Assembly: GCF_900109055.1 (NCBI RefSeq)
Contig: NZ_FOIV01000003.1
Coordinates: forward strand, 124,001 to 188,000
Direction: 5' to 3'
Source: Prevotella sp. khp7
GTDB lineage: Bacteria > Bacteroidota > Bacteroidia > Bacteroidales > Bacteroidaceae
DNA length: 64,000 nucleotides
A program made the position numbers and the translations under genes. Shown piece by piece: positions 34,471 to 41,336 of the stretch. The notes under the pieces are model-generated. The model was not told where the DNA came from and ran no database searches. It saw nothing but the letters and a program-made list of their open reading frames with translations. The first letter of the stretch is position 1; the number at the start of each line of letters is the position of its first letter.

Positions 34471-35589
34471 ATGAAGTTATCACAGTTCAAGTTTAAGCTC
34501 CCCGAGGAGCAGGTCGCAATGGAACCGACATATCATCGCGATGAGTGTCGGTTGATGGTGCTACACCGCAAGAGTGGTCGTATTGAAATGACTAAGAAGG
34601 ATGAGAACGGCGAGGACCTCTTGGATAAGGATGGTAATCCTGTCTATCTCGATTTCCGTAACATCCTTGACTACTTTGACGAGGACGATACCTTTATCTT
34701 TAATGATACAAAGGTGTTTCCTGCTCGCCTCTATGGCACAAAAGAGAAGACAGACGCGAAGATTGAGGTTTTCCTGCTGAGAGAACTGAATCCGGAACTG
34801 CGCCTTTGGGATGTGCTTGTAGAACCGGCTCGTAAGATCCGTATTGGCAACAAGCTCTTCTTCGAAGACGACGGCCCTATGGTGGCTGAGGTCATCGACA
34901 ACACGACGAGCCGTGGCCGTACGCTGCGTTTCCTCTACGACTGTCCTCACGACGAGTTCAAACGCGAGTTGTTTGCCTTGGGTGCTGCTCCGCTGCCCCG
35001 CTACATCATTGACAAGCGCGAGGCCACAGCCGAGGATATGGACAACTTCCAGACCATCTATGCTAAGAACGAGGGCGCTGTGACGGCTCCTGCTACAGGC
35101 CTGCACTTCAGCCGTGAGCTATTGAAGCGTATGGAGATCAGGGGCATTAACTTCGCCTATATCACGCTTCACTGCGGATTGGGTAACTTCGATGCCATTG
35201 AAGTAGAAGACCTGACAAAGCACAAGATGTCGTCAGAACAGATGTTCATCAGCAAGGAAGCCTGTGATTTGGTGAATAAGACCAAGCTGGAGGGCCACCG
35301 TGTATGTTGTGTCGGTACGAGTACTGCCCGTGCCACAGAGACAGCTGTTGGTACCGATGGTATGCTGAAGGAGTTTGAGGGATGGACTAACAAGTTCATC
35401 TTCCCGCCTTATGACTTCGGCATGTGTAATGCATTGATTGGTAACTTCTACCATCCTGAGTCAACCATGATGATGTCTGAATGTTCCTTCGGTGGCTATG
35501 AGCTGGTTTACGAAGGTTATAAGAAGGCCGTCAAGAATGGCTATAAGTTTGGCTGCTATGGCGACGCCATGCTGATACTCGACGATTAA
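34471..35589 (+). CDS. queA: S-adenosylmethionine:tRNA ribosyltransferase-isomerase
   Basis: A 372-residue enzyme that adds the cyclopentene precursor in queuosine synthesis. Family motifs: 'FKFKLPEEQVA', 'FIFNDTKVFPARLYG', 'NEGAVTAPATGLHFS', 'HCGLGNFDAIEVEDL' and 'GWTNKFIFPPYDF'. It appears about 20 residues longer than a typical Bacteroides QueA because of a charged insertion at about residues 35-50 ('KKDENGEDLLDKDGNPVY'). The active-site region near 'NFYHPESTMMMSECSFGG' also departs from the common 'NFHLPxSTLLMLVxAFGG' pattern. The other queuosine genes are not in the window. Confidence 0.92.
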   Translation: MKLSQFKFKLPEEQVAMEPTYHRDECRLMVLHRKSGRIEMTKKDENGEDLLDKDGNPVYLDFRNILDYFDEDDTFIFNDTKVFPARLYGTKEKTDAKIEVFLLRELNPELRLWDVLVEPARKIRIGNKLFFEDDGPMVAEVIDNTTSRGRTLRFLYDCPHDEFKRELFALGAAPLPRYIIDKREATAEDMDNFQTIYAKNEGAVTAPATGLHFSRELLKRMEIRGINFAYITLHCGLGNFDAIEVEDLTKHKMSSEQMFISKEACDLVNKTKLEGHRVCCVGTSTARATETAVGTDGMLKEFEGWTNKFIFPPYDFGMCNALIGNFYHPESTMMMSECSFGGYELVYEGYKKAVKNGYKFGCYGDAMLILDD

Positions 35590-35599
35590 TTCAGAGGTG

Positions 35600-36010
35600 A
35601 TGCATCAGGTCTATCTCGGATTAGGAAGTAATCAGGGCGACAGGGAGTCACAGATAGCCCGTGCTATAGAGCTCATCGGTGAGCGGGTGGGGCAAGTGCT
35701 CCGCCAGTCGTCGATTATCGAGACCAAGCCGTGGGGATTCATGTCGGGCAATCTGTTCCTCAATTGTGCTATCTACTGTGAGACGGAACTCATGCCGCGT
35801 AAACTCCTTGAGGTGACTAAGGACATTGAGCGCGAACTTGGCCGTCGGCATAAGGGCGGTGCCTATCGTGATCGCACCATCGATATCGACATTCTGCTCT
35901 ACGACGATATAACCATCGACGAGCCCGACCTTCAGATTCCACATCCGCTGATGGAACAACGCGATTTCGTGATGATGCCCCTTAATGAGATAAAAGATTC
36001 TAATAAATAA
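35600..36010 (+). CDS. folK: 2-amino-4-hydroxy-6-hydroxymethyldihydropteridine diphosphokinase
   Basis: A 136-residue folate-pathway enzyme that pyrophosphorylates 6-hydroxymethyl-dihydropterin. 'VYLGLGSNQGDRESQI', 'IIETKPWGF', 'RHKGGAYRDRTIDIDILLYDD' (metal and ATP site) and 'IPHPLMEQRDFVMMPL' are all present. ATG 35600 follows an AGAGG ribosome site; the GTG just upstream is less likely. Last gene of the ftsX operon, followed by a terminator. Confidence 0.94.
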   Translation: MHQVYLGLGSNQGDRESQIARAIELIGERVGQVLRQSSIIETKPWGFMSGNLFLNCAIYCETELMPRKLLEVTKDIERELGRRHKGGAYRDRTIDIDILLYDDITIDEPDLQIPHPLMEQRDFVMMPLNEIKDSNK

Positions 36011-36040
36011 AAAATCCCGCCGATTGGCGGGACTTTTTTA
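36010..36040. terminator. Bidirectional rho-independent terminator between folK and rpsO
   Basis: CCCGCC-GATT-GGCGGG (36016-36031) with A-run before and T-run after, so it works for both convergent genes. It overlaps the rpsO stop codon region. Confidence 0.85.
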
Positions 36041-36307
36041 TTTGCGGAGACCTAAAGCCTTGATAATCGCACGATAACGATTGATGTCGTTGTTGTAGAG
36101 GTACTTCAGCAACTTACGACGCTTACCAACCAGCATGGTCAGTGAACGAGCGGTGTTGTGGTCCTTGCGGTTCTTCTTCAGGTGCTCAGTCAGGTGAGAG
36201 ATACGATAGCTGAAGAGAGCAATCTGAGCCTCAGCAGAACCAGTGTCCTGTGCGCTCTTGCCATACTGACCGAAGATCTCTTCCTTCTTTGCTTTGTCTA
36301 AATACAT
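36038..36307 (-). CDS. rpsO: 30S ribosomal protein S15
   Basis: An 89-residue protein, exactly the family length with ATG 36307; the longer frame from 36358 adds unrelated residues. 'DTGSAEAQIALFSYRISHLTEHLKKNRKDH' and 'LVGKRRKLLKYLYNND' are the S15 core that binds 16S rRNA helices. Its promoter (-7 at 36419-36426) leaves a leader of about 105 bases containing a hairpin, so autoregulation is possible. Confidence 0.97.
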   Translation of the reverse strand: MYLDKAKKEEIFGQYGKSAQDTGSAEAQIALFSYRISHLTEHLKKNRKDHNTARSLTMLVGKRRKLLKYLYNNDINRYRAIIKALGLRK

Positions 36308-36393
36308 AATTGTAATGTGATTAATGTTGTTTGCAATAACATCTTTCCGACGCTTCATCCTACCTAATCACTAGTGGTTTACGTCGTCAAATG

Positions 36394-36410
36394 TTTCGGA
36401 TTTTCCGAAA
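36394..36410 (-). promoter_or_regulatory. Hairpin in the rpsO 5' leader
   Basis: A perfect inverted repeat TTTCGGA-N3-TCCGAAA falls right at the predicted 5' end of the rpsO transcript. It could be a structured control element for S15 or a protein-binding site. Confidence 0.4.
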
Positions 36411-36418
36411 TGCGGCTG

Positions 36419-36450
36419 CAAAGGTAATACATTTTTTACATTCTACCAAA
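36419..36450 (-). promoter_or_regulatory. Sigma-A promoter of rpsO
   Basis: Minus strand TTTG (36447-36450), 20-base spacer, TACCTTTG (36419-36426). Confidence 0.7.
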
Positions 36451-36457
36451 TTTTTTT

Positions 36458-36543
36458 GGCACGGATTACACGAATTAACGCAGATTTTGATGTTTTTTGG
36501 GTGCCAAAATGAAAAAATCCGTGAAATCCGTGTGATCCGTGCC
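36458..36543. repeat. Long imperfect inverted repeat upstream of typA
   Basis: The left arm begins GGCACGGATTACACG (36458) and the right arm ends CGTGTGATCCGTGCC (36543). Arms of about 30 bases pair imperfectly around a loop of about 25 bases. The arms contain the ATCCGTG unit also seen at 22849, 29990 and 41272. Confidence 0.65.
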
Positions 36544-36553
36544 TATTTTTTCG

Positions 36554-36561
36554 TAACTTTG
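36554..36561 (+). promoter_or_regulatory. -7 element (TAACTTTG) of typA
   Basis: TAACTTTG followed by CACCC, 24 bases before ATG 36586. It directly follows the inverted repeat. Confidence 0.55.
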
Positions 36562-36585
36562 CACCCGCAAAACAGTTTTATTTAT

Positions 36586-38388
36586 ATGCAGGATATCAGA
36601 AATATCGCAATTATTGCACATGTAGACCACGGAAAGACTACACTTGTGGACAAGATGATGCTGGCAGGCCACCTGTTCCGTGACGGACAGAATCTCAGCA
36701 ATCAGGTGCTCGACGCAAATGATCTGGAGCGTGAGCGCGGCATAACCATCCTTTCTAAGAATGTATCTATTAATTGGAAAGGCGTGAAAATCAATATCAT
36801 TGATACACCAGGACACTCAGACTTCGGTGGCGAGGTAGAGCGTGTCCTGAATATGGCAGACGGCTGTCTGCTGTTGGTCGACGCATTTGAGGGCCCGATG
36901 CCCCAGACGCGTTTCGTTTTGCAGAAGGCTCTTCAGATTGGTTTGAAACCCATTGTGGTTGTCAATAAGGTCGACAAGCCCAACTGCCGTCCTGAAGAAG
37001 TGTATGAGATGGTGTTCGACCTGATGTTCTCGCTGAATGCTACAGAAGATCAGCTAGACTTTCCTGTCGTTTACGGTTCTGCCAAGAATGGCTGGATGGG
37101 TGAGGACTGGAAGACCCCAACCGATAATATCACATATCTGCTCGACAAGATCATCGAGATGATTCCTGCTCCTAAGCAGATTGAGGGAACGCCTCAGATG
37201 CTGATTACGTCACTTGACTATTCAAGCTATCAGGGTCGTATCGCCGTAGGTCGTGTTCATCGCGGCCAGCTGAAGGACGGCATGCAGGTAACCATCGCCC
37301 ATCGCGATGGAAGCATGGAGAAGACGAAGATCAAGGAACTGCATACCTTCGAAGGTATGGGCCATGTACATACAGACTCAGTGGACTGCGGTGATATCTG
37401 TGCCGTTATCGGACTTGAGAAGTTCGAGATTGGCGATACCATCTGCGATATTGAGAATCCTGAGCCCATGACGCCTATAGCCATCGACGAACCAACCATG
37501 TCGATGCTCTTCATGATCAACGACTCTCCTTTCTTCGGTAAGGAAGGTAAGTTCGTCACCTCACGCCATATCAACGACCGTCTGGAGAAGGAACTCGAGA
37601 AGAACCTCGCCTTGCGTGTGGAGCCTTTCGAGGACTCTACCGATAAGTGGATCGTCTCAGGCCGTGGTGTGCTCCACCTCTCTGTGCTGGTAGAGACCAT
37701 GCGTCGTGAGGGCTATGAGCTGCAGGTAGGTCAGCCTCAGGTAATCTATAAGGAGGTCGACGGCGTGAAGCACGAGCCTATTGAGGAGTTGACTATCAAC
37801 GTGCCCGAGGAGTTCTCGTCGAAGATGATTGATATGGTCACCCGTCGTAAGGGTGAGATGACCTCGATGGAGAGTCAGGGCGAGCGTGTGAACATCGAGT
37901 TCGATATTCCCTCACGCGGTATTATCGGTCTGCGTACCAATGTGCTGACAGCCTCTCAGGGCGAGGCCATCATGGCCCATCGCTTCAAGGAGTATCAGCC
38001 TTACAAGGGTGAGATTGAGCGTCGTGTCAATGGCTCTATGATTTCGATGGATACAGGCAACGCCTTTGCCTATGCCATCGACAAACTGCAGGATCGCGGT
38101 AAGTTCTTCATCGACCCGGGTGAGGACGTATATGCAGGACAGGTGGTAGGCGAGCATGTGCATGACAACGACCTCGTGGTCAACGTCTGCAAGGCCAAGC
38201 AGCTCACCAACGTCCGTGCCTCAGGTACCGACGACAAGGCCCGCATCATTCCTAAGACCGTGATGTCGCTGGAGGAGTGCCTTGAGTACATCAAGCAGGA
38301 TGAGCTCGTCGAGGTGACACCCAAGTCGATGCGAATGCGCAAGACCATCCTCGACCACGATCAAAGAAAGAAAGCCAATAAGGTTTAA
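36586..38388 (+). CDS. typA: Translational GTPase TypA/BipA
   Basis: A 600-residue ribosome-binding GTPase. The GTP site starts '[19 protein letters not shown]', with '[11 protein letters not shown]', '[12 protein letters not shown]' and '[12 protein letters not shown]' as G2-G4 motifs. Elongation-factor-like domains II, III and V follow, with the BipA-specific C-terminal domain ('[34 protein letters not shown]' region). ATG 36586 is chosen from homology and the promoter; the frame extends upstream by chance. TypA helps large-subunit assembly and growth under stress. Confidence 0.96.
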   Translation: MQDIRNIAIIAHVDHGKTTLVDKMMLAGHLFRDGQNLSNQVLDANDLERERGITILSKNVSINWKGVKINIIDTPGHSDFGGEVERVLNMADGCLLLVDAFEGPMPQTRFVLQKALQIGLKPIVVVNKVDKPNCRPEEVYEMVFDLMFSLNATEDQLDFPVVYGSAKNGWMGEDWKTPTDNITYLLDKIIEMIPAPKQIEGTPQMLITSLDYSSYQGRIAVGRVHRGQLKDGMQVTIAHRDGSMEKTKIKELHTFEGMGHVHTDSVDCGDICAVIGLEKFEIGDTICDIENPEPMTPIAIDEPTMSMLFMINDSPFFGKEGKFVTSRHINDRLEKELEKNLALRVEPFEDSTDKWIVSGRGVLHLSVLVETMRREGYELQVGQPQVIYKEVDGVKHEPIEELTINVPEEFSSKMIDMVTRRKGEMTSMESQGERVNIEFDIPSRGIIGLRTNVLTASQGEAIMAHRFKEYQPYKGEIERRVNGSMISMDTGNAFAYAIDKLQDRGKFFIDPGEDVYAGQVVGEHVHDNDLVVNVCKAKQLTNVRASGTDDKARIIPKTVMSLEECLEYIKQDELVEVTPKSMRMRKTILDHDQRKKANKV

Positions 38389-38397
38389 ACATATCAC

Positions 38398-38431
38398 ATA
38401 TCCCCAGCCCAATCGGCTGGGGATATTTTTT
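38398..38431. terminator. Rho-independent terminator after typA
   Basis: A perfect 12-base stem ATATCCCCAGCC / GGCTGGGGATAT (38398-38409 and 38415-38426) with a 5-base loop and a T-run. Confidence 0.85.
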
Positions 38432-38576
38432 ATATCTTTACCTTTACCCAATAGAAGTTGCCACTTGTGGTGTAGCCTCTTGTGATGCGCTCGCCCTTGC
38501 GGTTCTCCTGCTCCAATGCGAAACAGACCTTATTCCTGTAATCTTCTCGTACCAATAATCTGTTGAAAAGTGGCAT
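38430..38576 (-). CDS. Small unknown ORF, possibly a gene remnant
   Basis: 48 codons: 'MPLFNRLLVREDYRNKVCFA' then a basic, Gly/Thr-rich part 'RKGERITRGYTTSGNFYW'. The third codon positions are G/C-rich as in real genes here, and an AAAGGA abuts the ATG, yet no promoter is clear and the palindrome array lies directly upstream. No family is recognised. It may be the tail of a decayed larger gene. Confidence 0.35.
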   Translation of the reverse strand: MPLFNRLLVREDYRNKVCFALEQENRKGERITRGYTTSGNFYWVKVKI

Positions 38577-38598
38577 TCCTTTCGCTTATTCGGATATC

Positions 38599-38703
38599 TG
38601 TTCCCATAAGTTCCCATGTAGGGAACTGTCTGTTCCTCCCTTGGGAACAATCAGTTCCCACGTTGGGAACACACTGTTCCCCTTATCCCTTCTATTAGGG
38701 AAC
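38599..38703. repeat. 22-bp-phased array of GTTCCC/GGGAAC palindromes
   Basis: 17-base palindromes GTTCCC-N5-GGGAAC start at 38610, 38632 (GTTCC plus one mismatch) and 38654, and a wider one (GTTCCC-N16-GGGAAC) at 38676-38703. The starts are spaced exactly 22 bases apart. A lone GTTCCC half-site is at 38600. The linkers between units differ. The array is about 100 bases upstream of the DUF6078 promoter. The rest of 38389-38813 holds only the terminator and the small minus-strand ORF. Confidence 0.8.
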
Positions 38704-38800
38704 AACCGACAACCAGCAATATATATCCCATACGATATCCCCTTTTGATGAAAAACAACAAATAATTCTTCAAAAGTTATTATATGTCGATGATTATGTG

Positions 38801-38808
38801 TACCTTTG
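38801..38808 (+). promoter_or_regulatory. -7 element (TACCTTTG) of the DUF6078 gene
   Basis: The element ends five bases before ATG 38814, so the mRNA would be essentially leaderless. Confidence 0.55.
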
Positions 38809-38813
38809 CAGAT

Positions 38814-39278
38814 ATGAAAACTAAAAACAATACTTTATCATCTACTCAACCGCAAGAAGCTTTCCGCGAGAAGGTCAGTCATTATCTGGTGTGTTTCATT
38901 GAGAGTTGCCCGCTTCGTGAGCAGTGCCTGCGCTGGCTGGTAGGACAATATGCCGACACCATGCCCTTGGCCTATAACGCCATCAATCCCCGCAATCCAA
39001 AGATTGGTGGAGAGGAGTGCGTGATGTTCCGCAAAGAGCAGCGTGTGGTGATGAAGCGAGGACTGACGCACCTGTATCTTGAGATGCCGGGACTGGTGGA
39101 ACATCGCGTCCGCCGCATGCTCATCGGTATGTGGGGCCACAAGAAATACTATGAGGTCCGCAAGGGCGACCGCCTCATCACTCCAGAGATGCAGAACGAC
39201 GTGGAAACCGTCTGCCGCTACCACGGATGGAAAGGTCCTATCGTCTACGACGGCGAAGAAGAATCCTGGCTGTGGTAA
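38814..39278 (+). CDS. DUF6078 family protein
   Basis: A 154-residue soluble protein. Conserved stretches of this Bacteroidales family are 'LVCFIESCPLREQCLRWLVG', 'LAYNAINPRNPKIGGEECVMF' and 'MPGLVEHRVRRMLIGMWGHKKYYEVRKGDR' (the last spread over residues about 90-120). The Cys pairs could bind metal. Function is unknown. ATG 38814 was preferred to the frame start at 38784 because of the promoter position. It converges on luxS with a 47-base gap. Confidence 0.8.
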   Translation: MKTKNNTLSSTQPQEAFREKVSHYLVCFIESCPLREQCLRWLVGQYADTMPLAYNAINPRNPKIGGEECVMFRKEQRVVMKRGLTHLYLEMPGLVEHRVRRMLIGMWGHKKYYEVRKGDRLITPEMQNDVETVCRYHGWKGPIVYDGEEESWLW

Positions 39279-39325
39279 CAGAATCTCCAGCCTTTGAAAG
39301 ATATAGAAGGATTGCTGAAGATCTT

Positions 39326-39820
39326 TTATGCGTCGGCGAAAAGTTTGCCATCGTCGAGGGTAATCTGAAGTTTGGTGTACTCCGAGTGAAAATCGTTCTT
39401 CAGCCGATCGAGGTAGCGAGCGCACTCCCATTTGCACATGGGGAGGTCGTGGAGCAGGTAGTTGCCACAAGCCTCAGGACGGGTGGCTGGCACTTCTGTC
39501 TGGGTGAGAATCCACTCCAGACACTCGATGGTAAGACGTCGCATATCCTCGACGGAATAAGTGCCTGTCATGATGATGTACATGCCTGTGAGGCAGCCCA
39601 TGGGTCCTACATATACTACATCCTCCTTTGCCTCGCTGTTGCGAAACCAGGTAGCCATGAGGTGTTCTATACTGTGAATCGCTGCAGGGGCAACGGCTGG
39701 CTCCTTGTTGGGCTCGGTGATGCGCAGATCGAAGGTAGTGAATCCTTTGTCTTCGCGTGATACGTAGATACCTGGCTTCAGGTGTGTGTGGTCGATGGTG
39801 AAACTCTGTATGACTTCCAT
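39326..39820 (-). CDS. luxS: S-ribosylhomocysteine lyase
   Basis: A 164-residue metalloenzyme that splits S-ribosylhomocysteine into homocysteine and DPD, the precursor of the AI-2 signal. Metal ligands are His49, His53 ('HSIEHLMATW') and Cys118 ('EACGNYLLHDLP'); Cys76 in 'VGPMGCLTGMY' matches the catalytic cysteine. It starts three bases after the mtn stop, so it is the last gene of trmH-mtn-luxS, and the two methyl-cycle enzymes are made together. Confidence 0.96.
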   Translation of the reverse strand: MEVIQSFTIDHTHLKPGIYVSREDKGFTTFDLRITEPNKEPAVAPAAIHSIEHLMATWFRNSEAKEDVVYVGPMGCLTGMYIIMTGTYSVEDMRRLTIECLEWILTQTEVPATRPEACGNYLLHDLPMCKWECARYLDRLKNDFHSEYTKLQITLDDGKLFADA

Positions 39821-39823
39821 AAC

Positions 39824-40453
39824 TTAAAGACTTTCGATGAATGTTTTGGTGGTCTGGAAAGATTTCTCGGCAACGGTTTCCCAGAAGTTGTGGTACTGCG
39901 AGGCATCGGTGTCGCGCAGAGGAATGTCGCTGATTACACGGAACGAGATAAAGGGTACCTTATAGATATGACATACCTGAGCGATGGCACACGACTCCAT
40001 ATCAACAGCTTTTGCCTCGGGGAAGTGGCCTACAATCTCGCGCATCTTATCCTTGGAGTCGACGAACCAGTCGCCTGTGACGATGAGGCCAGGCTTGGCG
40101 CCTGTGAGCTTGGCCTTCTCGAGCAGATAGGGGTCGGCCTGATAACGGGCAGGGAGGCCTTGTACCTGACCAAATACGGTGGCCTCGTCGATGGCTTTGC
40201 CACAATACACGTCGTGATAGGTAAGCTCTGAACTCACCACCACGTCCTGCAGGTTGATATCGTCGCCGTTGCCGCCTGCACAACCAGAGGAGATAATGCA
40301 ATCGGGCTTGTACTGACGGATCATTTCTACGGCCTGTATGGCGGCGTTAACGGTCGCGATACCGCTCTTTTGAAGAATCACTTTGTCTTCAGGGAATAAT
40401 GGACGGAGCTGCTTCAGCTCCTTGTCCATTGCTACAATCATTCCTATTTTCAT
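39824..40453 (-). CDS. mtnN: 5'-methylthioadenosine/S-adenosylhomocysteine nucleosidase
   Basis: A 209-residue purine-nucleosidase-fold enzyme. It starts 'MKIGMIVAMDKELKQLRPLF', with 'IISSGCAGGNGDDINLQDVVVSSELTYHDV' and 'VDMESCAIAQVCHIYKVPFISFRVISDI', which carries the Met-Glu nucleoside site and the catalytic Asp. It removes adenine from SAH, making the LuxS substrate. It is three bases downstream of the trmH-like gene. Slightly shorter than E. coli MtnN. Confidence 0.94.
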   Translation of the reverse strand: MKIGMIVAMDKELKQLRPLFPEDKVILQKSGIATVNAAIQAVEMIRQYKPDCIISSGCAGGNGDDINLQDVVVSSELTYHDVYCGKAIDEATVFGQVQGLPARYQADPYLLEKAKLTGAKPGLIVTGDWFVDSKDKMREIVGHFPEAKAVDMESCAIAQVCHIYKVPFISFRVISDIPLRDTDASQYHNFWETVAEKSFQTTKTFIESL

Positions 40454-40456
40454 TTG

Positions 40457-41245
40457 CTATAATTTGCTTTGTCTCTGTCTTACTGCCTCATACATCAGGA
40501 TTGCTGCGCTAACGCTGACGTTCAGCGAGTCGAGTCGACCTAGCATGGGGATTCGGATGTGGGCGTCGGCAGCCTCGCGCCATTGGTCGGTAAGTCCTGT
40601 CGACTCTGTGCCCATGACGATGGCTGTGGCATGACGCATGTCGTAGTCGTAGTACTCGTAAGAATCCTGCAACTGGGCTGTGAGAATGCGAATATCGTGC
40701 TCCTTGAGGAAGGCAATGCACTCGCCAGATGTGCAGACAGCTACTGGCACGCAGAATACACCACCGATGCTGGCGCGGATGAGGTTGGGATTATATAGGT
40801 CTGTCAGCGGATCGCAAACAATCACCGCATCGACTTTAGCGGCCTCTGCCGTGCGCAGAATGGCTCCAAGATTGCCTGGCTTCTCCACGCTCTCAAGTAC
40901 GACAATGAGCGGACGGGGTTTTGCTGAGAGTGATGAGCATAACGTGAGCAGGGAGTGCTCTTTGCATCTCACGACGGCAATGATGCCCTCGGTACTGCCG
41001 CGATAGGCCATCTTCTCATAAACCTGTGGCGTTACGAAGGTGGGGGCGATGCTGCCGCTGTAGTCGATTGTGTTGAGTACAAACAACTCTACCACCTCAT
41101 AGCCACAGGCGATACAATGCTCTATCTCACGTTGTCCCTCGACGACGAAAAGACCTTCTTCGCGACGCAAAGACGACTTCTGCTGAAGAGCCACAACGTG
41201 CTTGATACGGGCGTTCTGAACGCTGGTAATGATATTTTCTTCCAT
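40457..41245 (-). CDS. TrmH/SpoU family RNA 2'-O-methyltransferase
   Basis: A 262-residue enzyme with an N-terminal substrate-binding domain ('QNARIKHVVALQQKSSLRREEGLFVVEG') and a trefoil-knot SPOUT domain: 'VLESVEKPGNLGAILRTAEAAKVDAVIV', 'VMGTESTGLTDQW' and 'IPMLGRLDSLNVSVSAAILMYE' are motifs 1-3. It should methylate a ribose in rRNA or tRNA using SAM, yielding SAH, which the next two genes break down. First gene of the operon; promoter -7 at 41254-41261. Confidence 0.92.
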   Translation of the reverse strand: MEENIITSVQNARIKHVVALQQKSSLRREEGLFVVEGQREIEHCIACGYEVVELFVLNTIDYSGSIAPTFVTPQVYEKMAYRGSTEGIIAVVRCKEHSLLTLCSSLSAKPRPLIVVLESVEKPGNLGAILRTAEAAKVDAVIVCDPLTDLYNPNLIRASIGGVFCVPVAVCTSGECIAFLKEHDIRILTAQLQDSYEYYDYDMRHATAIVMGTESTGLTDQWREAADAHIRIPMLGRLDSLNVSVSAAILMYEAVRQRQSKL

Positions 41246-41253
41246 ATTCGCTG

Positions 41254-41261
41254 CAAAGATA
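41254..41261 (-). promoter_or_regulatory. -7 element (TATCTTTG) of the trmH-mtn-luxS operon
   Basis: Minus-strand TATCTTTG followed by CAGC; the ATG at 41245 begins nine bases after the end of the element. Confidence 0.55.
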
Positions 41262-41271
41262 ATAAATTTTA

Positions 41272-41303
41272 GGCATGGATGACGCGGATTTCACGGAATT
41301 TTT
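41272..41303. repeat. Copy of the dispersed ATCCGTG repeat
   Basis: 'GGCATGGATGACGCGGATTT' then CACGGAATTTTT, between the divergent trmH and yfhO promoters. Similar to the arm at 36458. Confidence 0.5.
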
Positions 41304-41304
41304 A

Positions 41305-41312
41305 TAATTTTG
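41305..41312 (+). promoter_or_regulatory. -7 element (TAATTTTG) of the yfhO-fkp-GSCFA-murF/alr operon
   Basis: TAATTTTG followed by CACAC, 25 bases before ATG 41337. Confidence 0.55.
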
Positions 41313-41336
41313 CACACAAAATATAATTTGCAAGTT

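Noticed and set aside
36391..36585. An N-terminal extension of TypA from the frame start at 36391
   Set aside because: It would translate the inverted repeat and the typA promoter; the TypA family starts at the Met at 36586.
38599..38703. The palindrome array as a CRISPR
   Set aside because: Units are 17-base palindromes with 5-base linkers. CRISPR repeats are longer and have unique spacers of about 30 bases, and no cas gene is present.
38563..38748. Open frames of 61 and 68 codons through the palindrome array
   Set aside because: They arise because the repeats lack stops; the products are repetitive and the DNA palindromes explain the pattern better.
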